Positions 45,734-56,118 of a stretch of DNA of 64,000 nt are shown one piece after another. The notes under the pieces are model-generated. The model worked only from the letters and a program-made list of their open reading frames with translations. It had not been told where the DNA came from and searched no databases. The position numbers and the translations under genes were made by a program. Location of the stretch: the NCBI GenBank assembly GCA_964017195.1, contig OZ024892.1, positions 19,708,889-19,772,888 of the forward strand, in the 5' to 3' direction. Each line of letters starts with the position of its first letter. The stretch's first letter is position 1. Source of the DNA: Siderastrea radians (Eukaryota; Cnidaria; Anthozoa; Scleractinia; Rhizangiidae).

Positions 45734-47850
45734 TCAAACGGACGAGATTCGAAATACCCAAAGATCCCACTGCAAAGGACGAGGCTCCCACATGGAAAGA
45801 CCAGACTTGGCTGGGAACAGTAAAATACTGGAGTCTCCTTTGGATCTCAGTTTGAAAGAACTCGAGGCACTTCGTTGAACCAGAGGCCACCAAATTTTTC
45901 TTGGGCAAAGATCAGGGACCACGATGGAAAAGGCACATCCTTGAGAACTTAAGTACTTAAGGAACGGGCCAATAAGGACGAACGGAGGAAAGACATATGC
46001 ATTCTCATCAGAAGGAATATCAAGGGCGAAAACATTTATACCAGCAGCTTGAGGACAAGGGAGCGGTGCAAAAAAACGAAGAGGACGACCGGCGCGATCA
46101 GCCAGAACATTAAACGGGAGAGCCATCAAGTCAATAGTGTGAGGGCCAAAAGCTGTGTCCACCTGATGCCAGGCAGCAAGGCTAAGAGAACAATCAAGAT
46201 CAGACAGGCTTCGGGAAGGAACATCTGCTGGATTATCTTTGGAAGGCACATACATGAGGTTCAAGGACAAGTTTCGGGACATAGTAAAGGAGAAAATATC
46301 CTTCAAGATGTCTGATATTGCCGAGGACTTCGAGACTTGTCTCTCCCAACTGTACAACAGAGACTTGTTGTCGACAAAGGCGTCAATCCTAGCATTATGA
46401 GTGCTTGACAACAGACTTTCAAGAGTGTTGAAGAGAGCCTAAGCCTCTTTCACGGCAATGGGTAGACAACGGGTGGCCTCGTCCCAGAGCCCACATGACT
46501 CTAATGGAGGCTGACCTGGAAGGTTAAGACACCCTCCCCATCCAGAGAATGAAGCGTTGAAGTGCAGGGTGAGATGGATGTGCCGCTCGCGTTTCCAAGG
46601 GAGAAAACCTTCCCATGAATCGAGAAACCTCCAATGGAGAGGCTCCTGACGGAGATCAGGTGAAATGCGAAACTGAGTATTGGCCAATCTGGCTCCGCGA
46701 GAAATGGTTTGGTAGGTTGTGTCAGTAAATAACTTGGCCGCTGGAACTAACAAAGCAAACGAAGTGGTCTTCCCAGTAAACGTCTGAAGATTCTTTAAAG
46801 AGACAGTCTTCTGACTCAATATATCCTCTCTTAAGGCTGCAAACTTGACGCGTTTGTCTTGCAGGAGCAGAAAAGCTTGTTTCTCCGAATCGCAAATGTA
46901 GCCGAGGAATTTGACAGCAATAGAGGGAATCAGGCAGCTCTTTTTAATTTCAATGAAGTGACCCAACGAGACAAAGGTGGAACAAGCAATAAATGCTGCC
47001 ATTTCCGCCAGTTGAAATCCCGAAAAAGAGGAGGGCGTACGACTAGGCGGTAGTCTTAATTGGCCATTATGCCTATCGTCAATATACTGCGAGCATGGCA
47101 CACCAAGTCATCGGACATAGCAAGTCGCCGCCAAACCGATGGAATGGTAGAGATATGCGCTTGCCTTCCATCCAAATGGCAAGGTGGTATATACAAAACA
47201 CCAACCTTCCCATTCGAGCCCAAACAAGGTAGAACTAGAAGGGTGTAAACGAACGTGATCATATCCACTCTTGTCGTCAAACGTGGTTTGGTAATGACCA
47301 ACGCTAACATAGCGAAGGACATCCGTGATGTAGTCTAGGGGAAATGGACAGTCTGTAATCCAACAATTAAGGAACCTCTCATCGTGGCACATGCGAGGCT
47401 TGCTTGGCTCCACCGTAATGGGCATAACTAGATGAGGGGCGTCTACTTTACCAACCTTACCCCAAACAAGGAGCAAACCATTTGCCACTCTTTCCAAAAT
47501 GGTTTGCGGAACAAAGGCACGGAAATTGTTACATGAAGAGGAGTTAGAAAACAGCATACGCGCGGGTACATCAGCGTTGTAAGAGTGACCTCGAAATGTG
47601 CCCTTGAATGGAACAAAAAACTCTTGCACTCTAATGCCTTCTGAAACATAGTGAAAAATTTCCGAAGCCTTTGGGTTATCTTTAAGAACTAATTTCCAGT
47701 GAGGAAGATACCCTGACAGGTTTCCAGAGATAAACTTCCCAGGATTCCGAAAACGTAGCATGGATGGGGAGGCGAAAGTTAAGCCCCGAGATACCATGTC
47801 CACGGACGGAAGAGGTCCGGCCAAGCTAGTGGGTTTACCCTCCCAATCGC
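45734..47850 (-). pseudogene. RT, RNase H and methyltransferase-like polyprotein (DIRS-like)
   Basis: One minus-strand frame from about 47850 to 45734, broken by only two stops (TGA near 47110, TAG near 46440). In order: RT with 'RMCHDERFLNCWI', first Asp in 'TTFDDKSGYDHVRLH', 'YTTLPFGWKASAYLYHSIG' and 'SQYIDDRHNGQL' (Y-x-D-D); then RNase H around 'LHFNASFSGWGGCL', 'AFVDNKSLLYSW' and 'NPADVPSRSLSDLD'; then a segment 'HTIDLMALPFNVLADRAGRP' and 'AYVFPPFVLIGPF' that resembles the Dam-like methyltransferase region of DIRS elements, with the F-P-P-F motif. The N-terminus is cut by the Tigger remnant. Residues of the active sites look intact. Confidence 0.8.
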
Positions 47851-48966
47851 ACCAAGCGAACGCCATGCTTTTTCGATCCAAACTTTCATCTGCTCTGAAT
47901 CCATCCATCCTTTCTCCTGGGCTGACACCACAACTCCATGTTTGTTGTTGATCTTCGGAATAGTTTTCCTCTTGAAGATTACCATTGGTTTAAGTTTTGA
48001 ACCATCTCCACAGCACGCCAATACGACTGTAACTCGATTCTTCTCATTTCCCGTTGTGCGGAGTTTGATTGTTTTCTCGCCCACGTTGTTGATCGTACGG
48101 TTTGGGGGCATGTCAAACGTGAGTGGAGTTTCATCCATGTTAGCGATGAGATGCAATGGGTAGCTGTGTTCTTTACGGAGATCGATGATGTAGCGATGAA
48201 ATCGGACGATCTTCTCCTCGTAATCGTCTGGCAGACGTTGTGCTAAGGTTGTTTTCTGACGAAGTGAAAGACCGTTCCTCTTCATAAATCGTTGACACCA
48301 GTGATTTCCAGCTTTGAAATGTCCTTCAGGAATGCCGTACTTCTCGCTCTTAGCAAGTTCCAGGGCTTGCAGTCACACTAGGGATGGCAGAATGGAAAGA
48401 CCGTTGTTTCTTTTCTCAGTAATCCACGCCAGCAGATCGACCTCCAACTCCGGCCACGCAGCCTTCTTTCCACGGTTTGCCCGCTTCAGTCGAGGCATCT
48501 TCTCGAAGTTTTCTTTACTTTTCCGCCATAGCCTGACGTTACTCTCAGAAACACCGAACTCACGCTCTGCAGCACGATTGCCGTTCTGCTCTGCGAACTG
48601 GATTATTGTTAACTTGTCGGACACAGTGTAACTTTGACGTTTCGTCGTGGTAAGTTTCGTTGCCATATCGAAGTTGTGATCGCTCGAGTGCTAATCTCAA
48701 ATGTTGTTTTGCTTGAACAGCTGTTGCTTTAAATACTCGGTTTAATTTATTCACGGATCGAAATGGAAAACTTTTCATTGGTAGTTAATTTCACTGCGTT
48801 TATTAAAAACCAATTAACTTCAAACCTTTTGTTTTGTTTCCTCGTTTATTGTATGCTAATGAGAACGTGACCAAACAATGGGATCCGAGTATAATACGCA
48901 CTGCCAATTTGAACGTCAATTTCACGGAAAAAAAGTGCGCATCATACACGGGTAAATACGGGTATT
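47850..48966 (-). mobile_element. Truncated Tigger/pogo transposon inside the DIRS-like element
   Basis: A single terminal repeat is present at the 5' side (48945-48966, read as ACCCGTATTTACCCGTGTAT on the minus strand). The transposase frame is cut at about 47855 and the other end is missing, so a deletion removed the C-terminal third. Ends are shared with the 878-bp element at 5370-6251. Confidence 0.75.
47856..48666 (-). pseudogene. Tigger-like transposase, C-terminally truncated
   Basis: 48666-48373 starts with ATG and reads 'QSYTVSDKLTIIQFAEQNGN' and 'EREFGVSESNVRLWRKSKEN', a pogo-type helix-turn-helix, followed by a second DNA-binding part. 48285-47856 reads 'TTLAQRLPDDYEEKIVRFHR', 'HLIANMDETPLTFDMPPNRT' (the first catalytic Asp in MDET) and 'VTVVLACCGDGSKLKPMVIF', ending 'MKVWIEKAW' at the break. 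The second Asp (in the usual DxxxxH region) is lost with the missing end. A frame change lies between the two parts (about 48370). MDET-P-x-x-x-D and GxxKxxxVxLA text are typical of pogo/Tigger and related CENP-B-like proteins. Confidence 0.8.
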
Positions 48967-49029
48967 GATTTGAATGAAATGCTGTTTAATAGTGCCAAAA
49001 AAACAACAGTTCCAGGTGAAACACCCTTT

Positions 49030-49411
49030 TCAATTCTGTTTACGGTAGCTGGAAATGCCCCTAGGCCGGGAATTGCATGACGTAGCAAAATGACCGCATC
49101 TTCCACAGGCGAAACACACGGGGTTGGCGACGAGGATACAGATTAAACCGTGGCCTTTCCTCCCTTGGCGGATACGGGGGCAGTGAACGCTTGAGAGCCT
49201 TTTGAATTTCTTTGGCAATGACTACCTCCCTGGCGGCATCAACAAGTTGTTCAAGAGCTGCAAGGGCTGCATAAGGATAAAAAATTCTGGACGGGTGCGC
49301 CAAATGTTGACGAAGAAGAGACAACGCGGAATCAACAGTTCCAGCGTCGTGCATCTGGCGGAGAGCCGCAAGTTCTTTCTTCAAGGATGCTATATCGTCT
49401 CCAGTGTTCCC
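49030..49411 (-). pseudogene. DIRS-like gag, exon 2, with CCHC zinc knuckle
   Basis: A splice acceptor (TTCCTCTAG) on the minus strand opens an exon at about 49411. It reads 'LKKELAALRQMHDAGTVDSA', 'ALEQLVDAAREVVIAKEIQK' (helical) and, after a small frame change, 'CFACGRCGHFATSC', a C-x2-C-x4-H-x4-C knuckle, ending at 49030. It lies upstream of the pol frame on the same strand, separated by the Tigger. Exon 1 is not upstream here; a matching one, phase 0, with donor GTGAGG, lies at 56424-56552 on the plus strand. Confidence 0.65.
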
Positions 49412-49531
49412 CTAGAGGAACACGAAAAGGTAGGTGTAAAAACTAAAATCAACGACACTTTCGCGAGAAAAGGTAATTAGGGAAGCATAACAGAACCAAA
49501 CCAAAACGATACACTTTAAAAATTCTGAAAG

Positions 49532-50486
49532 AAGATGAACACACGACCAAACTGTTTCTAAGATCGAACACACGACCACACTCTCTCTCAGGTCGAACAA
49601 ACGACCAAACTCTATCTTGGGTCGAACACACGACCAAACTCTTTCTCAGGTCAAGCACACGACTAAACTCTATCTCAGGTCGAACACACGACCAAACTCT
49701 ATCTCAGGTCGAACACACGACCAAACTCTTTCTCAGGTCGAACACGCGACCACACTCTTTCTCAGGTCAAACACGCGACCGAACTCTTTCTTAGGTCGAA
49801 CACACGACCACACTCTTTGTCAGGTCGAACACACGACCACACTCTTTCTCAGGTCGAACACACGAACACACTCTTTCTCGGGTCGAACACACGACCAAAC
49901 TCTTTCTTAGGTCGAACACACGACCAAACTGTTTCTAAGATCGAACACACGACCACACTCTCTCTCAGGTCGAACACACGACCAAACTCTATCTTGGGTC
50001 GAACACACGACCAAACTCTTTCTCAGGTCGAACACATGACCAAACTCTATCTCAGGTCGAACACACGACCAAACTCTTTCTCAGGTCGAACACGCGACCA
50101 CACTCTTTCTCAGGTCGAACACGCGACCGAACTCTTTCTTAGGTCGAACACACGACCACACTCTTTGTCAGGTCGAACACACGAACACACTCTTTCTCAG
50201 GTCGAACACACGAACACACTCTTTCTCGGGTCGAACACACGACCAAACTCTTTCTTAGGTCGAACACACGACCAAACTGTTTCTAAGGTCGAACACACGA
50301 CCACACTCTTTCTCAGGTCGAACACACGACCAAACTCTTTCCCAGGTCGAACACACGACCAAACTCTATCTTGGGTCGAACATACGACCAAAATCTCTCT
50401 AAGGACGAACACACGACCAAATTCTTTCTCAGGTCGAACACACGACCAAACTCTTTTTCAGGTCGAACACACGACCAAACTTAAGT
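49532..50486. repeat. 29-bp satellite, about 33 copies, with higher-order order
   Basis: Unit AGGTCGAACACACGACC-AAACTCTTTCTC (29 bp). Each unit has the dyad GGTCG-AACACA-CGACC. A variant ACTGTTTCTA occurs at 49551, 49928 and 50276, spacings of 377 (13 x 29) and 348 (12 x 29), so blocks of 12-13 units were duplicated. Lack of stops creates spurious ORFs (230 codons on the plus strand). Confidence 0.95.
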
Positions 50487-50681
50487 TAGAAAGGGTGAGG
50501 AACGCATGAATAAAATAAAAAACATACAATAGAAAACAACTAAGGTTTTTTGGATGTTACATCATCGCGATATTCTTGATCTAGATTCTAGATGACACGG
50601 TTCTATTTTGAATGATGCTCCGCACTATTTGTTAGTCATACTGAAATAATCCTACTACTTTTAAACCCAGAGGCAAGGTAA

Positions 50682-51098
50682 AGTGGCTAAATTTTATTTA
50701 GGCGAAGTTAAACTCGAGTCAATGCTGTCAGCAGCTTTGCCCCTGTTTGGCATGTATAAGTTGCGGGCTGGCCCGAGGCCTTGTGCAGGGAGTTCTTACG
50801 AGTGTTGCGTTTCATGTGCCTGGCATTAGAACTGATTGTTAGGGAACACTCTAAACGGCTTTGGGGCTAGTGAATCATCGTGGATTCTTGCTTTTTCGCT
50901 GATTTTCGCTTCCTTTTCGTCGACAATGCATCACAATACACGTAATAGCCATGCAGCTGCAGGCGCTGAGGCCTTTCCTCTCGCCCTTGTCTCGACTTCG
51001 GAAAATCCAGCTAACGACAACGTCCCGCAGGGGTCTTCTGCGTCGAGTTCTTTGCAGCCGTCTCCTGCGTTTTTGGCCACAGTGGTGCAGACTGTTAA
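50682..51098 (+). mobile_element. Ngaro element, missing 5' end (A1 repeat and gag start), flipped
   Basis: 50682-50893 matches the A2 repeat of the Ngaro element at 35586-35796, but in the opposite orientation. It is followed by a gag start (ATG 50926) and ends at TTAA (51095-51098) where E begins. This is the part missing from 35353-40187. Confidence 0.8.
50926..51098 (+). pseudogene. N-terminal 57 codons of Ngaro gag
   Basis: ATG at 50926 opens 'HNTRNSHAAAGAEAFPLAL', 'ENPANDNVPQGSSASSS' and 'PAFLATVVQTVK', an Ala/Ser/Pro-rich gag start. The last codons overlap the TTAA target site (G-TT-AA-G). Beyond it the frame runs 11 further codons into E and stops. The codon after the TTAA on the other copy of the site (40187 downward, minus strand) continues in the same frame ('SALAAEQQ'), so the two parts form one gag interrupted by E. 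Confidence 0.75.
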
Positions 51099-51146
51099 GA
51101 CGGTTTCCGCCGGAAGTTTGAGCAACGATCAGCAAAACTAACCATG
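51099..51146 (-). repeat. Terminal inverted repeat of E, 3' end
   Basis: Partner of 40192-40250; identical words GCCGGAAGTT, GAGCAA and ACTAACCATGA. Confidence 0.75.
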
Positions 51147-53921
51147 ATACCTTGCCCAAATTTGCTGTTTTCCGCGCGTTCGCTGTTCGGTGTGTGCAAG
51201 TCGAAGTATTTTTTTAATATCATGCCAAAAGTTGGCTTTGCAGATGCAAAATGTTCGATGAAGTGTAATCTTGCCTCCTTGGTTACTTCAATTACCTTTT
51301 GTTTGATCGAGGAGAGTCACTGCCTTTCAATCGGAAGGTTGTTTGAAAGCAACAATGCCAGCAACCCACAATCATCGCTGCGGTAAACGCGGAGAAGACT
51401 CCCAATGGATTGAATTTCATTTTACTGCAGGACGTATTTTGAGCAATACGGATTCTCCCAACACATGAATGGTAAGTCAAAAATGATATATATTTATTAC
51501 GTTAAGCTTAAGTCTGTTGTGGAAGAGGAATATTGTTGAGTTTGGCTGAGTAACTTGTTTGTTTGTTGGTAGAACGTAGAAGGACGTGAACAACAACGCT
51601 CACACAACAACTCATGTCTAAAACCCCAAATAGTTTTCTTTCTTTACTTGAGTTTTATTTTTTGTGATCAGTTAGTGTTTAATACTGGTCGTTGATGTAA
51701 TTTTCAAAACAAAGGTTTTAAAATTAAACTTAATTGGCATTAAATGCACTTTGGTTTTTGTCCTTTTCAAATGTGCTTGCAAGCAATTGACCTATCAAAG
51801 GGAAAAATTTGCGAGTAAAAAGAGGACGGTTTTCCTCGAGTTACCACGACTATCGTCATATTAGAAGTAAAGTAAGTTTGTATTGTATATTTGGACATTG
51901 TATGATCGCCATTGCTGTGACCCCACCACGACAAGTTATTTGTAATTTAGGTTAATTATTGACTATGGTCACGTTGCGTAACTCTACGTCTCGTGTTCGC
52001 GTCTCCTTGTGCTCAATCTGTTGTTCTAGTTGCGTGCGATCTTACTGTTAGTTTCGTTTCCCTCCCTCCCTCCCTCCCGGGGGGGACAATCACTCGAGCT
52101 TGTAAATTAATAAATGTTTGTTTCAGCCAAAACGTGTCCTATCTGAGTCACTTATAAGAAGTTCGATAATTCTAAATTTTGATTACAATCAAAAGGAGTA
52201 AACAGGTCATTTTGTGTCTGCTGTTCGCAACAAATCGCCTCGCCTCTTCTTTCTGTGTCACGATTAGCTAAACCTGAAATGATTTGTATAACTTATAGGT
52301 AGAAAGGGTACTGGTTTAACGGATTGATGGTGGAGTGTTTGCCGAAAATACGCGTCTGAAAAGTTTCTGTTTCAAGTTCGTAGTTAGAAGTGTACGAAGA
52401 AGCGCTCTGCTATTCTTTCTTTGCTATACACACCGACTGTTTAAAAACAAAAAATCTCCTGTTTGGTAGCAGTTACCAAGTCAGATCCTTCCATAACGGT
52501 TCTATAACCATCATAATGGTTCTGGAGAGATAACACCGCTAAAAGTGTGGCAAATTGCTGGCAGCTTTTCGTGGTTGAAATTTTCTGTTTTTTTTTTATT
52601 AGGCCAGCAAAAAAAAAAAAAGGTAGCGAAAGATGTACAAATATTTATTTGAGTTTTCCACTGGAGAGTCACATGCCTTTTTTTTACTAATTTGAATTCG
52701 TGTTTTTCGTGACATGCAGCAGTTTCAGAAAAAACCACCGTTGAAAAAGCCCAAGGGGGTTGTTTGGGAGGAACAAGAGGAGAGGTAAATTTCATTTCTG
52801 GTTGTTTTCCTGAAGTGCATTTCGGTAAACTTTAAAAAATAAATAAATTTCATTTTAGAACCCCAGAAGAAATTGCAGCTCAAGAGAGAGGAGCTGAGAA
52901 GAGGGTAAGAATAGCAGGATCGCTTAGAAAGAGAGAGAATGAGGAAACTAACCAAAAAGAAAAAAACAAATTTGTAAATTAAATTTTGTGAAAACCATCT
53001 GTTCTCCAGAAGTGCTCATTGGCCTTACTATTTTTAAAACTATTAGTATGTATACAGCAGCTTCCTTCAGAATTTGAAGTATAATTTATTTCAATTTAAA
53101 AAAAAAACTCAGTTTGAATCTGGCTTGACTGCTGTTGGTCTTTTACATTAGAAAATTCCTAATTCCAGGCAATACACTGTGTTAACCAGCAAACATTACC
53201 CTAGTACTTTATTTGTGAAATATTCACTGACTAGCTCAGTGATGGAAGTGAATAGCTAATCTTGTGCAGGGACCGCGGAGAGGGAGGGGCTAGGGGGGCT
53301 TTAGCCCCCCCCCCCCCACTTTTTTACAGTAACAAGAAAAAATTTATTTACATATATATGCTGATGGCCTGAGCTGGACTGTTGACACTTCTATGACTCC
53401 CCTTACTCCAGTTTGACATACTATTCATCGTTGTTTTTTGTAATTTATTTGCAGTTTATTTATTTTTATATCAGTTTACTCATTGACTGTTGCAACATCT
53501 ATGATTTCCCCGATTAAATGTTTTTGTTTTATTTTGTGTTTTTTAATCACATGTCAATTTGAACTTTTGATTTTAACCCTAACAACAGTGGCTGTTATTA
53601 CGTGACATTCATACGAGCACAGTATTTACTCCTAATATCTGAGCCAAAAGTGCACCCATAGTGCTTGCAATTTTTATTTGCTTTCTGTAACAACAATCCT
53701 GATTCTATCTTAAGATTCAACATTAATAAGGGTGACATCAGTGATAACCGGTAACATTATTTTTACAAAAGGACCTGTTTATAAAAATGGACACTAGCCT
53801 GGACAGAATGATTAACAATTTTTTTCATCATTACGGTGCTTATGAACAGATTCTGAGAAGTTCCTAAAGCAACTATAACAATGTTGATTACAAGGCAAGA
53901 ATAAGGACATGTGTATTATTT
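51147..53921 (+). other. E interior: possible small plus-strand exons, otherwise non-coding
   Basis: Two short acceptor-to-donor stretches on the plus strand have matching phases: one ends 'KPPLKKPKGVVWEEQEER' with donor GTAAAT at about 52787, the next (after TTTCATTTTAG, about 52858) reads 'TPEEIAAQERGAEKR' with donor GTAAGA. A 37-codon frame starts at ATG 51355. They may be exons of a second E gene facing the first, but I cannot join them with confidence. GC-rich palindromic text with a C run lies at 53290-53318. Nothing else is recognised. Confidence 0.3.
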
Positions 53922-55657
53922 CTAGGATTTATTGTTTTGTTTGGTTTGTGCTGTGTGGTGCCCGCTCCAGAATGACTTAATTCGATTTTCTGTTAGTGTG
54001 TTTTGAGGTCCAAGTTCTGGATGTTGCCTCATTTCCTTCTGACACATTGCTGGAGTGTGGCGCTTTGATAAGTCCTTTCCTTTGTCATAACATTTTATCA
54101 TGACCGATATTTGAAGCTTTGGTTGGTGGCTTTTAAAGGCAGTGCCTTGTATAATTTTGTTCCATTGACTTTGGTTTTCCTTTTCCAGGTTTACTTCGGC
54201 ATTGCTTTTGTCAACAATTGGATCTTTAAATCTTTTCACTTTTTGCAGGGATAAATTGTCTATTTCATCTTCATTAATGACATTTTGACCGGCAGCAAGT
54301 GCTCACTTTGTTATCTGTCTGTTTTTGCAAACTTTACTAATTCTTTATGTGCATCTAAATTCCCTGGCCTTAAAAAGGAAGCCCCACAATCTGTACACTT
54401 GATCAAGTCATCACATGTGCCAATGTTGTTGTCTGTCTCCTGTGTTTGTATTTGCTATTGTTGTTCAGGTGCCACTGGTGCTGTTTTATTTTTGTCGATA
54501 AGTGGAGCTTTGTGCAGTCCTTTTGTTACATCAAATTCTGATGTTGATCCAGTGTTCGATCTCGATTCACTCCACGGGCGTTCAATTTCTCTTCTGGTGA
54601 GTTTTGTTGAAGGCCCAACACCTGTCTGCTCTTGAGCCTTCACCTCTCTGCATTCGCCATTGTCACTGTAGGCATAAAGGTTTTGGCTGATTGTGGCTCT
54701 TTTGATCTGTTAATAGATATTTCATACACATTTGTTGCCCGTAGTCTTTCTGTTCCCTCTACAATGTCTTTTGGTGTCAAAATGACATGGCCCTCATGCC
54801 GATAAGACTTCAATGAAATGTGTTTTTGTAGTGTGCGCCGTTGTCTGACCAAATTGTTGCCGAAATAATCTCAGGGTGTAGCTTTCTAAAATTTAAAATA
54901 CTTTGTTCAATATTGCTTGCTGAAAAAAACCAGTTCTGTTTGTCATCATTTTCAGACAAATTGTCATGAAATTCTGTGACAAAAGGACCATCATTGTTGT
55001 TGCGGAAGATAAACATTGCACCATGAAGTGATACACCTTTTTTTCCAAACCAGTCTTTCTGTGGTTCATGCAGGCGTTGAAATAGTAGTTTCATCATGTA
55101 ATCTACAACAATAATTTTTTCTCCTTTCTTTAAATTGTTTATTTGGGACAAGAACTGTGATCGCTGATGTTTTCCTCTTACAAGGTGAGATATGTAGTGG
55201 CAAAGGCTCTCTTCAATTTTGTTTAGCTGTTGTTGATGCACTATTTTATCACTTTTGTCTATATTTAATAAGCTGATTGTGTGATTTATTTCTGTAAACA
55301 GTGACCAACGTTCATTGCAGCTATGTCAACTGTATGGGTGTTCCTTGGCGGAACATGTTGGCTCAGGTGATAAGTACCAGCCCATACAATGTGTACCACA
55401 TTCACTGTGGATATCTAGGTTGGAGATGAAGTCACTTAAGAGGTAACCTTTGTATCTTTTTGCACGCAAGAGAATATCAGGGATTGGGCTCTCTGTGGTG
55501 TTATCTTTGTACCAAAGCTCTTCCAAGCTAGCCAGTAGCACATCCAATCTGTTGAAGTTCCCTGCTCCATTTTCGGTACAAATGTTGCAGAGGCCAACCA
55601 TCTCCTCCATTTCCTTGAAATTGTGTGCTTGGAGGCCCTCATAAAATTTTGTTTTTC
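53922..55657 (-). pseudogene. E gene, exon 4 onward: possible DDE-type catalytic part
   Basis: The minus strand has an acceptor (TTCTATAG) at 55658 and then reads 'KTKFYEGLQAHNFKEMEEM', 'GLCNICTENGAGNF', 'SHLVRGKHQRSQFL', 'KGEKIIVVDYMMKLLFQRLH' , 'EPQKDWFGKKGVSLHGAMFI' and 'ISATIWSDNGAHYKNT'. The two Asp contexts (VVDYMM and WSDNGAH, about 75-80 residues apart) look like an RNase H-fold catalytic core; the third acidic residue may be lost in a deletion after 'HYKNT'. 54852-54640 continues with 'LTPKDIVEGTERL' and 54239-53922 ends with 'KGKDLSKRHTPAMCQKEMRQ'. One TGA (55326-55328) and a frameshift near 54815. Transposase function is inference. Confidence 0.5.
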
Positions 55658-55799
55658 CTATAGAACCCAATGGAACATGTCAACTTTGTGTGTAGATAGT
55701 TGTGATTTTTTACAATTTGCACACTATTACAATCAAATGTGTTGTAGAAACTTAAATAGTAGTTCTAGACTGTTATTCCTCTGAATTACTGATGCAGGT

Positions 55800-55935
55800 T
55801 TTGCTCCCAATCCAGTTCGCACCCACCCTATACCATGTTCGCTCCCAGCATGACCTAGTTTGCACCCACCCTTATCGAGTTCGCAGCCCCTTTTTTCTAG
55901 TTCGCACCCACTTTTTCGAGTTTGCCCCTAGTTGT
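55800..55935. repeat. Degenerate TTCGCACCCACC repeat
   Basis: Six imperfect copies of AGTTCGCACCCACCCT-like words, about 20-25 bp apart, in the intron before exon 4 of E. Confidence 0.6.
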
Positions 55936-56118
55936 CATAACAGGGTTGGTGCTAGTCCTTGGAATTCTGGTTTATGTTTATGTTTCTGTGTTAAGATGAA
56001 TAACAGCAATTTTCTCAGGTACTGTGTTCCTCCAGGAAATTATGTTGGAAGATCTCATTTGCTTCTAAAACATGCTAAATAAGAAAAGAAGTCATATTGC
56101 TCCATTCCATTCTCTTGC

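Larger units (their letters stand above)
43671..49420 (-). mobile_element. DIRS-like retroelement, main part, inside intron 3 of E
   Basis: Minus strand: gag exon 2 (49411-49030), a truncated Tigger (48965-47850), RT/RNase H/methyltransferase-like ORF (47850-45734), tyrosine recombinase (45475-44159), and a 3' end at 43671 starting TTAAAGGGACACTGTCAC on the plus strand. The same 18-base end occurs at 56119-56136 on the plus strand, next to a gag exon 1. Similar text inside both ends (TTTTCACTGTCAA near 43965 and 56196) suggests longer, diverged inverted terminal repeats as in the DIRS1 group. Confidence 0.7.
51099..56118 (-). mobile_element. Transposon E, right part, flipped
   Basis: Begins after TTAA (51095-51098) with the E terminal repeat (51099-51146) and contains the 3' exons of the E gene on the minus strand (55657-53922). 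It ends at the DIRS-like 5' terminus at about 56119. In the unbroken element this would be the 3' half. Total E length without the DIRS insert would be about 8.5 kb. Confidence 0.7.

Noticed and set aside
26347..47900. Stop codon reassignment, because long frames contain single in-frame stops
   Set aside because: TAA, TAG and TGA all occur inside frames and all also end frames; frameshifts coexist. Pseudogene decay is the simpler reading.
49532..50486. CRISPR-like array (regular 29-bp repeats with a dyad)
   Set aside because: There are no unique spacers: units abut directly, and the context is eukaryotic retroelements with no cas genes. It is a satellite.
49617..50509. ORFs of 97 and 230 codons across the 29-bp satellite
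   Set aside because: The unit length is not a multiple of three and has no stop in the frames used, so repeated text opens the frame. No gene signal.
40182..51146. Simple reading of the 40182-40250 / 51088-51146 match as part of Ngaro gag
   Set aside because: The match is in the same plus-strand orientation although the two gag parts are in opposite orientation. It starts exactly at TTAA, so it belongs to the inserted element E and not to gag.
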